From positions 124,001 to 188,000 of the forward strand of contig QEOQ01000141.1 of assembly GCA_010279815.1 (NCBI GenBank): DNA of 64,000 nt, read 5' to 3'. The notes below the pieces were generated by a model that was not told where the DNA came from, searched no databases, and was given only the letters and a program-made list of their open reading frames with translations. The translations under genes were made by a program, and so were the position numbers. How positions within the stretch are numbered: the stretch's first letter is position 1; every line of letters starts with the position of its first letter. This DNA is from Brachionus plicatilis (Eukaryota > Rotifera > Eurotatoria > Ploima > Brachionidae). Positions 1 through 10,869 of the stretch are shown in pieces.

Positions 1-140
1 CCAAAGTAAATAGTTTTAGCTTATTATGAATAATAAAATTCCTATTTAGATAGTTTTAACCAAAAAAAAAAGTTTTTTCCAATTACCATCATAAAGGTGA
101 ATTAAAATTTTCATAATTTTCTTTTTAGAATTTTTAAGAT

Positions 141-1061
141 ATGAATTTTTTGTTATTTTTTTGTTTTATTGAGCTTTCGCTCGAAATACATTCAAGTCGA
201 GTTAATAGAGAAACAAAGTCGAATTTTTTGCTCAAATGGGTAATAACCGAACCAAATCTGCCATTACTTTTTGGAGTACCAAGAAGACATAACACAGACT
301 ACAGATGGTACAAGCATTCAGAGAATAATTATGTAGATGAATTGGAAACATATGGCACTGAATTTCTTTATTCAAATACAGCAAATGAATCATTTTTGTA
401 CTTACTGTCATACGACACAAAAACTCATGACCATTTGTCTTCGTTTGAGCCCATTCCAGTAGGCGTGAGCCAATTTCAGAGATATTATTTCACAACGATC
501 TACTTGGAATCACATTTAATAGACACAATCGAGACCGAGGACAATTTTAATGTTTTTTGTAATTTAACTTTAATGTTACCTAAATACAATGACACAATTA
601 ATAAGGAAAATATGAGATTAATCGAAGATTACTTGCGTGTTAGAATAGGATTGATAGACAATTTAAACGAGCAAAAATTAAATATCAAAACCGCAGTACC
701 TCGACATAAAAGAGACTCTTCTAAATCGGTCTTTTTACGGGTAGAATTGGATATTGGACCCATTGTCTTACCCAAAACAAATATATTTGACAAAGATAGT
801 ATTAAAAATAACAATGTTTCGTGCAGACTTGATTTATTTGAAACCAGTCCGGTAGAAGGCCGGAATTTGATTAGTAGGAGTCTTCTTTTTAAACCTATTG
901 ATACTTTTGTACCTAATTATAAAAAAGAAGAGGAAAAGTCTCCGGTCGTTGAGAAAACAACAACGAAAAAAATTTTCAGAAATTCTCAAAACTCGATATT
1001 TTTTTCCCGAAATGTTGCGTTTGTGTCTGCTGTGCCCGTTTTACTTTTTATTTTGTTGTAA
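141..1061 (+). CDS. Secreted, probably GPI- or membrane-anchored protein, paralogue A of a three-member array
   Basis: Single-exon reading frame of 306 residues; the family is not recognised. A hydrophobic N-terminus (residues 1-16) looks like a signal peptide. The last ~17 residues are hydrophobic with no charged tail, as in a GPI signal or short anchor. Landmarks shared with the genes at 3082 and 9220: a KW-[IV]-x-T start near 32, an aromatic W-Y-K-x-S motif near 55-60, H-D-x-L-S-S-x-E-P at 96-104, Cys140 in FCNLT, a furin-type site RHKR at 188-191, GPI at 206-208 and Cys228 in VSC. The spacing of the W-Y and HDxLSSxEP blocks resembles strands C and E/F of an Ig-like fold lacking its usual cysteines (inference). 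Several N-x-S/T sites fit a secreted glycoprotein. A TTTTTAG splice-acceptor-like site lies 12 nt before the ATG. An AATAAA cluster follows near 1190. Function unknown. Confidence 0.85.
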   Translation: MNFLLFFCFIELSLEIHSSRVNRETKSNFLLKWVITEPNLPLLFGVPRRHNTDYRWYKHSENNYVDELETYGTEFLYSNTANESFLYLLSYDTKTHDHLSSFEPIPVGVSQFQRYYFTTIYLESHLIDTIETEDNFNVFCNLTLMLPKYNDTINKENMRLIEDYLRVRIGLIDNLNEQKLNIKTAVPRHKRDSSKSVFLRVELDIGPIVLPKTNIFDKDSIKNNNVSCRLDLFETSPVEGRNLISRSLLFKPIDTFVPNYKKEEEKSPVVEKTTTKKIFRNSQNSIFFSRNVAFVSAVPVLLFILL

Positions 1062-3081
1062 ATTTTTTTTTAATTTGTTCTGTTAGTTTTAATTCTCAAA
1101 ATTTTAATTTTAATTTTTGATTACAAATGTTTTAAATTATTTTTAGATAAACATGGATATTTAATTAGGGATAGCATTTTTTTTTGTGGATAAATAAATA
1201 TTTACCTTTAATAAATTTTAAAAATTGTTAACTTTAATTTTTAAAGCTACTTGCTCTTAGATATTCTTAGATATTTTTTTAAAAAAATTCATTTAATTTT
1301 GTAAAAAAAAATAATTGAAATTAATTAATAATTTTTAATTCTGATCATATTTTTTTTATAATTTTAAAATCGAAATAACAAAAAAAAATTTTATCGCAAT
1401 AACTATTAAATATATCTAAATTTTATGAAAGATTTGATTTTTATATTACGGTATATCCTTGCAAACTACCCATTGAGTTCTGGTGTAAAATGGGCGGGGT
1501 GTTAAGTAAAAATATGTTTTCGGTTATTTAAAAATTAAAAAATTTTTTTAGAAATCTGGTGTAGTATAAAAATTATTTATTATGTTTAATTGGCTTAAAA
1601 AAAAATCTTAGATTATTTTATACTGGGATTTTGGTATTTTGATTCCTGAAATCATACAAAAATTTTTTTTTAAATATCTGAATTAAAAAAAAATTGAAAT
1701 AAAATAGCTAATAAAGATATGCTTGCATTTGATTAAAAAGTGAAAAATAGCTCACTAGTGTATATTATTTTCAGCATTTTGACCCCATGAAACTTTGTGA
1801 AAAATTAAAAGAAAAGTATACCTGGGGTTATAGCGGAATTTTTATTATATAATTATAAGCTAAGTTTTGCCATTGTGAAATTTCATACAAAACTTCCAAT
1901 ACAAAAATTAAAAATTATATAACTTTTGTTCTAAATGTCAAAAACTTATTCTGTAAATGTAACAAAGTGAAGCAACTGTTGTTTCACCTTCTGCAGAAGT
2001 CTGCAAAATCTGTGCAAATTCTGCAAAATTGCACCCTATTTAAAAGTATTAAAAATAAAGCGGAATTTATTTGCACAGATTTTGCAGACTTCTGCAGAAG
2101 GTGAAACAACAGTTGCTTCACTTTGTTTCATTTACAGAACAAGTTTTTGACACTTAGAAAAAAAGTTATATAATTTTTTAATTTTTGTATTGGAAGTTTT
2201 GTATGAAATTTCACGATGCCCTAAGTTTTAAATTTTTACTTTAGCCCTTGGGCTAAAGTGAACAGAACAGAACAGAACCAGACAAATATGAATATGATTC
2301 AGCTCAAATTTTTAATGAACTTAAAATTTTAATTACCAAATTTCCTGCAAATAATAAGAACCATCTTATTATAGACTATAGATATTAATCAACTCGCTTT
2401 CATGACAAGGTCAGCATAAATTTCTATTTTGAAGAAGATGACCGTTTAGCTAAGGTATTAAATATTTCTACAAAAATACGATTATTGGGTCACTCATTTC
2501 AAAATTAAATTTTTTTTTTAAAATTAAATGATCAAAATAATTTATTAAAAAAGATTTTAAACTTGATTATATTGAGTACTGCATAATTTGCTGAACATCA
2601 TAATATTTTTTCGCATTTTAATTTAAAAAAAATATTTAAAATCATTTTAAGTGAATTTATTTTGATCATGATCATTAAAATTTGATAATAAACTTCAATA
2701 ACCCATTTTAGGTTGTCATAATTTCTTTCAATTTGGTAATAATATTTATCATAATTTGAGTGGAACCCTAACTCCATGCTAATTTAATTTAAGAACTTGT
2801 ATTGAATTAATAATTTAAAGTTATTTGTACTATCTTTATTTACCTTTTTTTTTAGAATTATTTCATAATTCGGAATAAAAATATTAAAACATAAATATGC
2901 TTTTAGGAACATATTAAGATTACTAATAAATTTCTGATGAATAATTGTCAGTTGCTTAGGGTAGAAAGGTGACTTTAAATAAAAAATTCTGTCTATAATT
3001 TTGAAATATTTAGTTCAAAAATGAAAATAATTATTTTTTTATAAATAAGAGTAGGTATGGAAAATTTTAAAATTCTAAAAT
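1062..3081. other. Intergenic stretch, 2.0 kb, with one fold-back element
   Basis: AT-rich DNA between paralogues A and B. It holds the fold-back element at 1869-2220, a short palindrome (TAGCCC/GGGCTA) near 2244 and a brief GAACA-type run near 2262-2280. I see no convincing coding exon on either strand. Confidence 0.6.
1869..2220. mobile_element. Fold-back (MULE-type) miniature transposon
   Basis: A 352-bp near-perfect palindrome. The two arms of about 150 bp start GCCATTGTGAAATTTC on the left and, read inverted, GGCATCGTGAAATTTC on the right. They stay collinear through a CTTCTGCAGAAG-containing core to a short loop near 2015-2065. Both sides are flanked by the same 9-bp sequence CTAAGTTTT (1860-1868 and 2221-2229). 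A 9-bp duplication with long terminal inverted repeats is the signature of Mutator-like elements. No coding capacity is visible, so any movement would have been in trans. The arms differ at only scattered positions, suggesting a fairly recent insertion. Confidence 0.85.
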
Positions 3082-3939
3082 ATGCTTCAGATCACATTTA
3101 CGTATTTACTACTATTCTCTTTATGCTTCTACCAGGCCAGTGTAACCAAACTAGTAAAACGTCATAATTATCAATATTTTTCACCAGTTATTTACAAGCA
3201 CAAATGGATAACCAGAGAAACAAAATTTCCTTTGAGACTTCAAACACCACTTAGAATTGATGCCGATTTCAAATGGTACAAGACATCGGAAGATCTTTTT
3301 ATTGAAGAAATAGATAATTTTGAAAAAGATTATCGCTTTGAACAGAATAATGATAAAGTAATATTAGATATTCTAAAATACGACCATTCTTACCACGAAC
3401 AGCTTTCATCTTATGAGCCTCGAGTCATTGGTACAAGAACCGAATTAGTTCAAGAAAAAGAGATTTTTTCACTGTTTTATTTAAAATCCCTTATTATTGA
3501 AAATAAAAATTTTAAAGGAAAGAATATGGCTTTTTGTAATGTAACAATTTTAATACCACATGGTGATGATTTAATTTTGAGCAAAAATAAAGCATTAGTT
3601 TTACAAAATTTAATTTTGAAATTTGGCACTCGAGTTAAACGAGATGTGAACCCGATCCAATCTTATAGACAAAATAAAATTCGCTTTAAACGACATGATA
3701 GCACATTTGTTGCCCTTGAGTATGTCGAAGGTCCAATCTATTTTAGAAAATCATTGTTTGCTAAATCAGAAGAAGTAAAATGTAATCTACAATTATGGGA
3801 AGATAATCGAATTAAATTTCAACAAACAATCTCAAAAAGTATAGATTTAAGCAGAAAGTTACGAAATTCTGTTTCTTCAAATACTCATGGCTACAAATTT
3901 TTAAGTTTCTCAATTTATGTATTTTTAAATTTATATTAA
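3082..3939 (+). CDS. Secreted, probably anchored protein, paralogue B of the array
   Basis: Single-exon frame of 285 residues with a signal-peptide-like N-terminus (about 1-20) and a hydrophobic C-terminal tail. It aligns by eye with the proteins at 141 and 9220: KWITRET at 41-47, DFKWYKTSE at 62-70, H-E-Q-L-S-S-Y-E-P at 105-113, Cys152 in FCNVT, a basic site RFKR at 201-204 (a second, RVKR, at 184-187), EGPIYF around 216-221 and Cys234 in VKCNL. The cleavage site lies between the two conserved cysteines, so a cleaved protein could stay joined by a disulfide (inference). It is the shortest member and lacks the acidic/Thr-rich stalk seen in A and C. The ATG chosen is the first in frame. Function unknown; gene duplication is clear. 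Confidence 0.85.
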   Translation: MLQITFTYLLLFSLCFYQASVTKLVKRHNYQYFSPVIYKHKWITRETKFPLRLQTPLRIDADFKWYKTSEDLFIEEIDNFEKDYRFEQNNDKVILDILKYDHSYHEQLSSYEPRVIGTRTELVQEKEIFSLFYLKSLIIENKNFKGKNMAFCNVTILIPHGDDLILSKNKALVLQNLILKFGTRVKRDVNPIQSYRQNKIRFKRHDSTFVALEYVEGPIYFRKSLFAKSEEVKCNLQLWEDNRIKFQQTISKSIDLSRKLRNSVSSNTHGYKFLSFSIYVFLNLY

Positions 3940-5430
3940 ATATTAAAATAAATTTTTTTTTATTTTTAAATAAAAAATGACAAATGAAACTTAACTTTTT
4001 AAAAAAAAGTTGTCTAATAATTATAAAACTATTAACATTAAAAAAAATTATAAGAAAATTATCGATTTTAAAATTATTTGAAAGAATTTAACAACAAGGC
4101 ATTCAAGTAAAATCATTCGTGTTGACGGACCACTATTTTTTTTGTAGAGCACATTCTGAATCCTCTTTTAGTCATAGCTAATAATGTTCAAAGACTGATT
4201 TGGAAATAATGCCTTTATTCACAAAGAAAACCATCCACCACATAGAATAATACAACTCTTTCTATGTATATTCATTTTATATTGCAACCAGGGACAATTT
4301 AAGAAACTAAATTAAAGATCACTAAGGAAATCTAATTGAGTCCAAATTACACATATTTTCGCATGTTAACAGAATTTAAGTTAAATCATTCAAACTGAAT
4401 TTAATTGGTTTCTTCAGCAAGCCGATTTAAACAAATTCTTTTTTATGAAATTTAGCTGGGGCAAAGAAATTTGTCGAAATTTTCTTACTAGACCCCGAAT
4501 AACTCGGACTCAATAAAAAAATATATAAAATTTTGATTCAAGAAAAAAATAGGAAAAAGACGATAAAATTTACGATAATTCCATTTTTTATTCTAATAAT
4601 ATAAGAAAAAGCGAAAAAAGTGATTTTTAAGAAATGCAAAATATATTCCAAATTAAAATTAAATGAAAAAATTCAGTACGGAAATTAGTCTTTATGGAAA
4701 AATCCGAGTCCGTAAATTAATGTAAACCTTAATTGAAAAATAACAAGAGAAGATTTTTTATTTAATTTATTAAAAAAATTTGTTTTTGTTAAAATGACCA
4801 AAATTAATATTTGTGCCATTCAAACTGAATAATGAGAGCAATTTTTAGATTGATATAAAAATTTATTTTACAAAAATTCAAATAATTTTGCCAATCACAG
4901 TTGCATCAAATTTCGAAAAATTAAATTGTTTTTCAAAAAATATTTAGTTTTTAAATAATTAATTTTAATCAATTTAAATAATTTTTTTGTTAATTTATTC
5001 TTTGAATTTGGAAAATCGTTATTTCATTTGAATGATTATATTTAAAAAATTAAAAACTTAAATCAAAATGAATGAATTTTGAATGATTTTAAAATTATTT
5101 TAAAAGAGATTTCACAAATTGAATTTTTTATGATAATTTAAATAATTTTGTTTTCGACTGGTCTTAAGAGTATCATTCGAATTAATTTATACAATGTTTA
5201 AAAAATTAAAAGGTTATCAAATTTTAAAATATAATTTCCTAATTGATAAAAATAAAGTTAAATAAACCTTTTGATCATTAAAAAAGCTAAAAAATAATGT
5301 TTTAGTGGAATAATTTGACACCGAAAGGATTCAAGAAATATTTTCATTGACATTTAATTTTTTAAGGATCATTGAAATAAATATTACTTATATGTAAGTG
5401 TAAAAACCTATTAAACATTAGTTTAAAAAA
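3940..5430. other. Intergenic stretch, 1.5 kb, nothing recognised
   Basis: AT-rich DNA between paralogue B and the metalloprotease gene. No open frame with family similarity, RNA gene or clear repeat was recognised. Short homopolymer runs only. Confidence 0.5.
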
Positions 5431-8400
5431 ATGAAAAACGTTTTTTCCTTTATAACATTTTGTTTTATTGTTCACAGTGTTTTGACCAGATCATTATTTG
5501 ATTTGAATGATGTAATTAACTATGAAGTTTCAAATAACATTTCTTTTTTTGACAACATAAAACTTTCCCTCACCAACGAATATTGTTCGACAAAGTCCTG
5601 TATTGTTGAAGGTTTATTAATAAATTAGTTTCTGGATAAAATTTTATAAAATTTAAATTTTTTATCAAGCTCTGAATTTTGCTGACTTTAATCTAATTGA
5701 ATCTGCTTGCGATAACTTTTTCGAATTTAGTTGTAAACATGTTCATCAGAATCATTTGTCAAGTGTCTATCAAAAAGTTATACAGGACGTTCAAGAAAGT
5801 AAAAATTACATTTGAAGTTTTAAAATAAAAAAAAGCTTTTATTTAGTAATGCTCATGGAAAATTCACCTGAAAATCATGAGTCGCTCAAAGATTTGAAGT
5901 TTTTGTTTAATCAATGTGTTAGACGAGGTAACTAAAAACATTTATTTTAAAAAACTTGATTAATTGTGTAAAATTTTAGATGAATCTATTTTTAATGATT
6001 TTATTGGATTTATTGATGAAAATTTTAACAGATGGCCATTGATAGATTACAATACCGGAAAAAATTTTTCAACATCTGATAAAATTTTAAATCTTTTTAA
6101 AATTGGAATAGAACCATTTTTTATTGTAGATGTCAGAACTGACATTTTTAACAATTCGAATCATACTTTATGGGTAATTTTACAAGTCCATCTTAAATTA
6201 TTTCTAAATTTAAAATTAGTTGAAACGATCAGAAGCTCAGCGTCTCAGGATAAAAAACTCAAAAATTCAGCAACATTTGATTGAAATTCTTTCGGATATT
6301 CTTTACGAATTTGATAGATTTAGTTTAGAAAATAACAATAAAACTCAAATGGATGGAGTAATAAGATTGAGTAAACTTTTTTATGAAGTAACTTGTTTGA
6401 AAATTGCATATTCTTAATTTAAAATTTTTTTTTTAAGATTAATTTGAAAAAAAAAATTGATCCTCTCGCATTTAAGACTACAGTTTCGGAGTTAAACATT
6501 CTAATTCCAGGGGTATTAGATAGTTCTGCAGAGATTTGGTCATAAATTTTTACGTAAATAAACAAATTTGTATTTTAAAGAATAAAAGTTAGGGTTTATA
6601 GATGTATTTTAGATTTTTTTTTCAGTCGTATGAGAAAAAGTTAACATTTATGTAAAAATTTTGACCAAATCAATTTAAAGAGTGGATAATGAAGAATCTT
6701 TTAATTTGATCATTTCAAATTAACTAAATTTGAAAATATTTTTAATAGAAAAAATAATTTTGTCAAAAAAATAAGCCCTAATTTTTAGAAAAACATTAGT
6801 TTAAACCGAGATGTGTCTTTGGGAAAAGTAGTTTAACTAAATATTGTTAAATTTTCAGAACTAATAATGAATTTTTTCTATTAAAAATGTGATTTAGATC
6901 TATTTGAATTGAAAGGATCGAATTTAAAGAGACTTCTTTGTCCTTATTGTCTTTTTTTTGGTTAATTTTGTTTTTGATAAGTTTGATTGGGAAAAATATA
7001 TCTTAAATGATGTTTTCAAAAAAACTTTTAATATGAATGTAAGTCGAAACCAAACTGTTATTATCGATGATCTTGAATATTTGCAAAAACTGGTCAAAAT
7101 TATAAACTATGAATCAAATTTTCATGAAGAGTATTTAAAGAAAAAATATGTTTATTTACATCTAAATTTTTTCTTTCAAGTGACTTTGATAATTTTCTAA
7201 TATGGGAATTAATCGATTCATTAAATGACATCATAGTAAGAATAAAAGCTAGCAAACTTAAATTTGAATTTATTTTAATTTAGGAGCCATCTAAAAATGA
7301 ACTGCTTATCTGCTCTAATTACGTTTTTAAAAATTTCAATGTTTTGCTATCAAAATTCCTTTTAAAGGATAACTTTGAGTCTGAAAATGTTTTAAAAGTA
7401 ATTTTTGATTTTTAAAAGGAAAAAAATTAATTGAATTTTAGGTTGAAGAATTAATTAAGTATTTAAGAAATGAATTCAAAAATCTAATTTACCAAAGTTC
7501 ATGGATGGATGAGAAGTCAAAGAGATTTTCAATCGAGAGGGTATATTTTGATAAAAAAATTTTATAAACAAAAAAAATTAAATTAATTTTTCCGAAGATC
7601 AACAGCTTAAAATTTAAAATCGGATATCCAAAATACATATTTAATGACTCTTTGATATCTAACGAATATTTAAAAGTATTAATTTATTTATTTTTAATAA
7701 CAATTTTCATTAGAATTTTTTTTGAATCTTAAAGTACAATTTTTCTAATTCAAATCGAAGCTTTTTCCAAAACGAAATTTTTAGAAGATTTTTTAATTTA
7801 AAAGACAATTTTGCTTATTTGAACAAAGAACGAAACGAAAATATGTAAGAATGAATTTTAAAAAATTATTAAAACTTAATGAATAAATATTAGATGGCTA
7901 CTTGGTCCTTCTATTCCCAATGCTGCATTTTCAGTATTGACGCACGAAATATGTAAACTAATCAATTTATCTAAATATACAAATTAAAATTTCACAATTA
8001 ATAGATGTACCAGCTGGAATAATACAAACTCCAATATTTGATCCACACAATTTAATGTAAGAAGCGAAAATTTTTTAGAAAATTTGAAAAAATCTTTTCT
8101 AAAGGTTATTTAACTTTGCTCGTTTGGGCTTCATAATTGCTCATGAAATGGCTCATGGTAATTTTTTTATTCAAAAAAATGAAGCTCATTTTTTAACTTT
8201 TAATAAAGCTTTTAGTTATGGAAGTATTAATGTTTGAGAATAAAAAGGCATTTAATTTTAAATAGTCTTGATATTTTAAGTATTTTTGGATGAAAAAGGA
8301 TTTTATTTTAATAATCTAAACTCGAGGTATTATTAAAAATAAAATCAAAATTGACACAAAAATTAAAATTTTTAGCTTTACTCGAAAACTGTACGATCTC

Positions 8401-8940
8401 AAAGACTGTTTCATTGAAGAATATAAAAAATACTCAGATAATTACGAAGATCATGATGAGATTGTAACTTTGTAATTAAAAAAAAGAAAACATTTTTTTT
8501 TTAATTTATAATTGATTAGTTGAATACATTACAGACTTTGGAAGAAAATATGGCTGACAATATTGGCTTTAGGGTTGCTTTAAATGTAAGTTAAATATTA
8601 ATTCATTTAAGAAAAATGTTTAAATCTTTTTTTTAAGGCTTTTAAAAATTGGGACTTAAAAAATGGTGGAACAAAGAAGTTACCTTTAGTTTCGTTCACA
8701 AATGAACAGCTTTTTTTTATGGCCTATTCACAGCTATTTTGTGATCAAATAGAATATAGACTTTATGAGTATGAACACTCGCCAAGTTATGTCAGGTAAC
8801 TTTGATGCAAATTTTGTTTATTTATTATCTAATTTTTTTAAAGATTGAATGCCATTGCGGAACATTCAAAAGAGTTCTTGGAAATTTTCAACTGTCCAAT
8901 AAATGAAAAATTAAAAAATAAAATTTGTTCCATTCTCTAA
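5431..8940 (+). CDS. Secreted M13-family (neprilysin/ECE-type) zinc metallopeptidase, about 20 small exons
   Basis: Reassembled by eye from about 20 exons separated by introns mostly of 40-60 bp; roughly 690 residues, the usual size for M13. The N-terminus has a hydrophobic signal-like segment rather than the usual cytosolic tail plus membrane anchor, so the product is probably secreted. Family landmarks in order: CDNFFEFSC (exon at ~5669), RWPLID (~6030), FDWEKY (~6983), WMDEKS (~7500), IGYPKYIF (~7620), the zinc site HEMAH (8142-8156), the third-ligand motif ENMAD (8544-8558), LFFMAYSQLFC (~8710), HSPSYVR (~8780) and FNCPINE near the end. The substrate-binding motif normally NAYY/NAFY reads NAAF (~7920), so specificity may be altered. 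Catalytic residues look intact. Exon borders near 6510-6983 and 8209-8290 are uncertain. It lies between two members of the secreted-paralogue array. Confidence 0.85.
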
Positions 8941-9219
8941 TTGCTTTGACTATTTTTTTAGACTTTTTTTTTAAATATTAAATTTTTAATATTATAAAAA
9001 TTTAAATCTTTAAATTTAGTTTTGATCAATCTCAAATAAAGAACAAGCTTAAAAATTTTCTATTCTCGTTTTAATTCTTATGTAGCAAAAAAAGAGCTAA
9101 ACAATTTACACGCAGTCTCATTAATTCAAAAACTCTCGGGACTTACAAACTTGTATAGCTATAAAATAGAATTTAATTCTAAAAACTAGCTAAAATATCA
9201 AGAGATCAGGATACTTGAT

Positions 9220-10869
9220 ATGTTTGTAAAAATTACTTTTTGTCTATTAATTTCTCTAAGTGTCACATCTTCTACAGAGAACACTCTTGATATTGTACCG
9301 GAGGATAACACAAAATCAGGAATAACCCATCATCTAAAATGGATAACTAACCAAACTTTGTATCCTATTAAATTCAGCATCCCGATCAATTACCACGAGT
9401 TCAATGACTCAACTGTGTGGGATTGGATTAGAACTAGCGATCAAAATTATGTTTCAAAACTTCCCGATATTTTGGAAAATTATCTGGTCACAGAGACAGA
9501 ATCAAGATCAAGCATGTATATACTAAAATACGATAACATTACTCATGACCAACTATCATCCTATGAGCCAAGATTTATTACTGATGAACCAAATTTTGTG
9601 CAAAAAGAAAGGGATGTATTCACTATAGCCTATCTGAAAAAGCATTACATAAAAGCTCAAAAAACTGACGAATCAATTAGAGTGTCGTGTGTTGCTGATT
9701 TTCTGATACCAAATACTGATAATGAATATTCAGATGTTATACTCAGACTGATGGAAAAGCATGCTTCATTTAAGCTTTCCGTAAAATCGGCCAATTTTCC
9801 AAACAAGCCAAATTTTTTCAGAAAACAAAATATAAATCCTTCTTTTAATAGAAAACCTAGTAGGCAGCCACCAAGTTCAGTCAGACCTCAGCCAACTCCT
9901 GACCAACCATTATTTTATCCAAATACAAACAGTCATCCACCAAAAAGCCCGACAATGAACCAAAATCCACCGGTTTATCATCAGCCAAATCAACATTTTC
10001 CTGAATATCACCAGTTTGAACAAGACCAATTTTTTCAACAAAATGTGATTCCTCAACAAGAACCATTCGATCCTTTTCATTCATTTCCAATTTACAACCA
10101 TGCTGATCAATACGGTCGCCATGAATTTGTTGATGATCAGCATTTTTTTGACACAATGCATTATTATGATGATCTGGTTGAACATGCCAAACCGGGTGTA
10201 GGCTACACTCAGTTCAGATTCGAACCTCCACGTAGTCGGGGTTTTTTTTATCCCTATGACAGATTCGATTATGATGATATTTTTTATAGATTCAAAAGAG
10301 AATTAAACAAAAATTTAGAGCGTTCTGAACCAACAGAAGAGGATTTTGATTATGATCCTGTTAGGTTTTCTAAAGTTAGACTAAGTCTGGGTCCGGTCAT
10401 TATTAATAAACCTTTTGAAAAAGAAGAAGTTGTAAGCTGTTTGTTAAATTTGATAAATTATGACGATGTAAATTTGGCTTATAATTCTCGAATTATAAAA
10501 AAAATAAAAACATCAGATGAAAAAAAAGTTCCAAAAGAAGAAAAACCAATACCAAACATTGAAAAAGAGTCCATTGAAAAAGAGTCAATTGAAAAAGAAT
10601 TAGATGATGTGGAAGTCATTGAGCCTGTAACAAAATCCACCGCAACTGTAAAGCAGACAACTGAGTCTACTAAAATCATATCATCGACTTTACCAAGTGA
10701 CCAATTGAAGCAAAAAACTCATACTCGAATGATGTTTTTAACAGATCGAACGACATTTGATCCAAATTTGGCCAAATTTGAACATTACTTTAGCAATGGT
10801 TCAATTAATCAAATATCTGGTCTTTTGATTTCAATGATTTTTTTCACAATTGCAAATATTCTTTATTAA
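9220..10869 (+). CDS. Secreted, probably anchored protein, paralogue C with long low-complexity insert
   Basis: Single-exon frame of 549 residues. Signal-like segment 1-18; hydrophobic C-terminal tail of about 17 residues. The shared core is present: KWITNQT at 40-46, WDWIRTSD at 67-74, HDQLSSYEP at 109-117, Cys157, a furin-type site RFKR at 357-360, GPV at 391-393 and Cys407. Between the first cysteine and the basic site there is an insert of about 160 residues rich in Pro, Gln, His, Phe, Tyr and Asp (200-350) that A and B lack. A Lys/Glu-rich segment with a repeated IEKES unit and a Thr/Ser-rich stretch precede the tail. The insert ends right at the putative cleavage site, so processing would put it on the N-terminal product. 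Function unknown. Confidence 0.85.
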   Translation: MFVKITFCLLISLSVTSSTENTLDIVPEDNTKSGITHHLKWITNQTLYPIKFSIPINYHEFNDSTVWDWIRTSDQNYVSKLPDILENYLVTETESRSSMYILKYDNITHDQLSSYEPRFITDEPNFVQKERDVFTIAYLKKHYIKAQKTDESIRVSCVADFLIPNTDNEYSDVILRLMEKHASFKLSVKSANFPNKPNFFRKQNINPSFNRKPSRQPPSSVRPQPTPDQPLFYPNTNSHPPKSPTMNQNPPVYHQPNQHFPEYHQFEQDQFFQQNVIPQQEPFDPFHSFPIYNHADQYGRHEFVDDQHFFDTMHYYDDLVEHAKPGVGYTQFRFEPPRSRGFFYPYDRFDYDDIFYRFKRELNKNLERSEPTEEDFDYDPVRFSKVRLSLGPVIINKPFEKEEVVSCLLNLINYDDVNLAYNSRIIKKIKTSDEKKVPKEEKPIPNIEKESIEKESIEKELDDVEVIEPVTKSTATVKQTTESTKIISSTLPSDQLKQKTHTRMMFLTDRTTFDPNLAKFEHYFSNGSINQISGLLISMIFFTIANILY

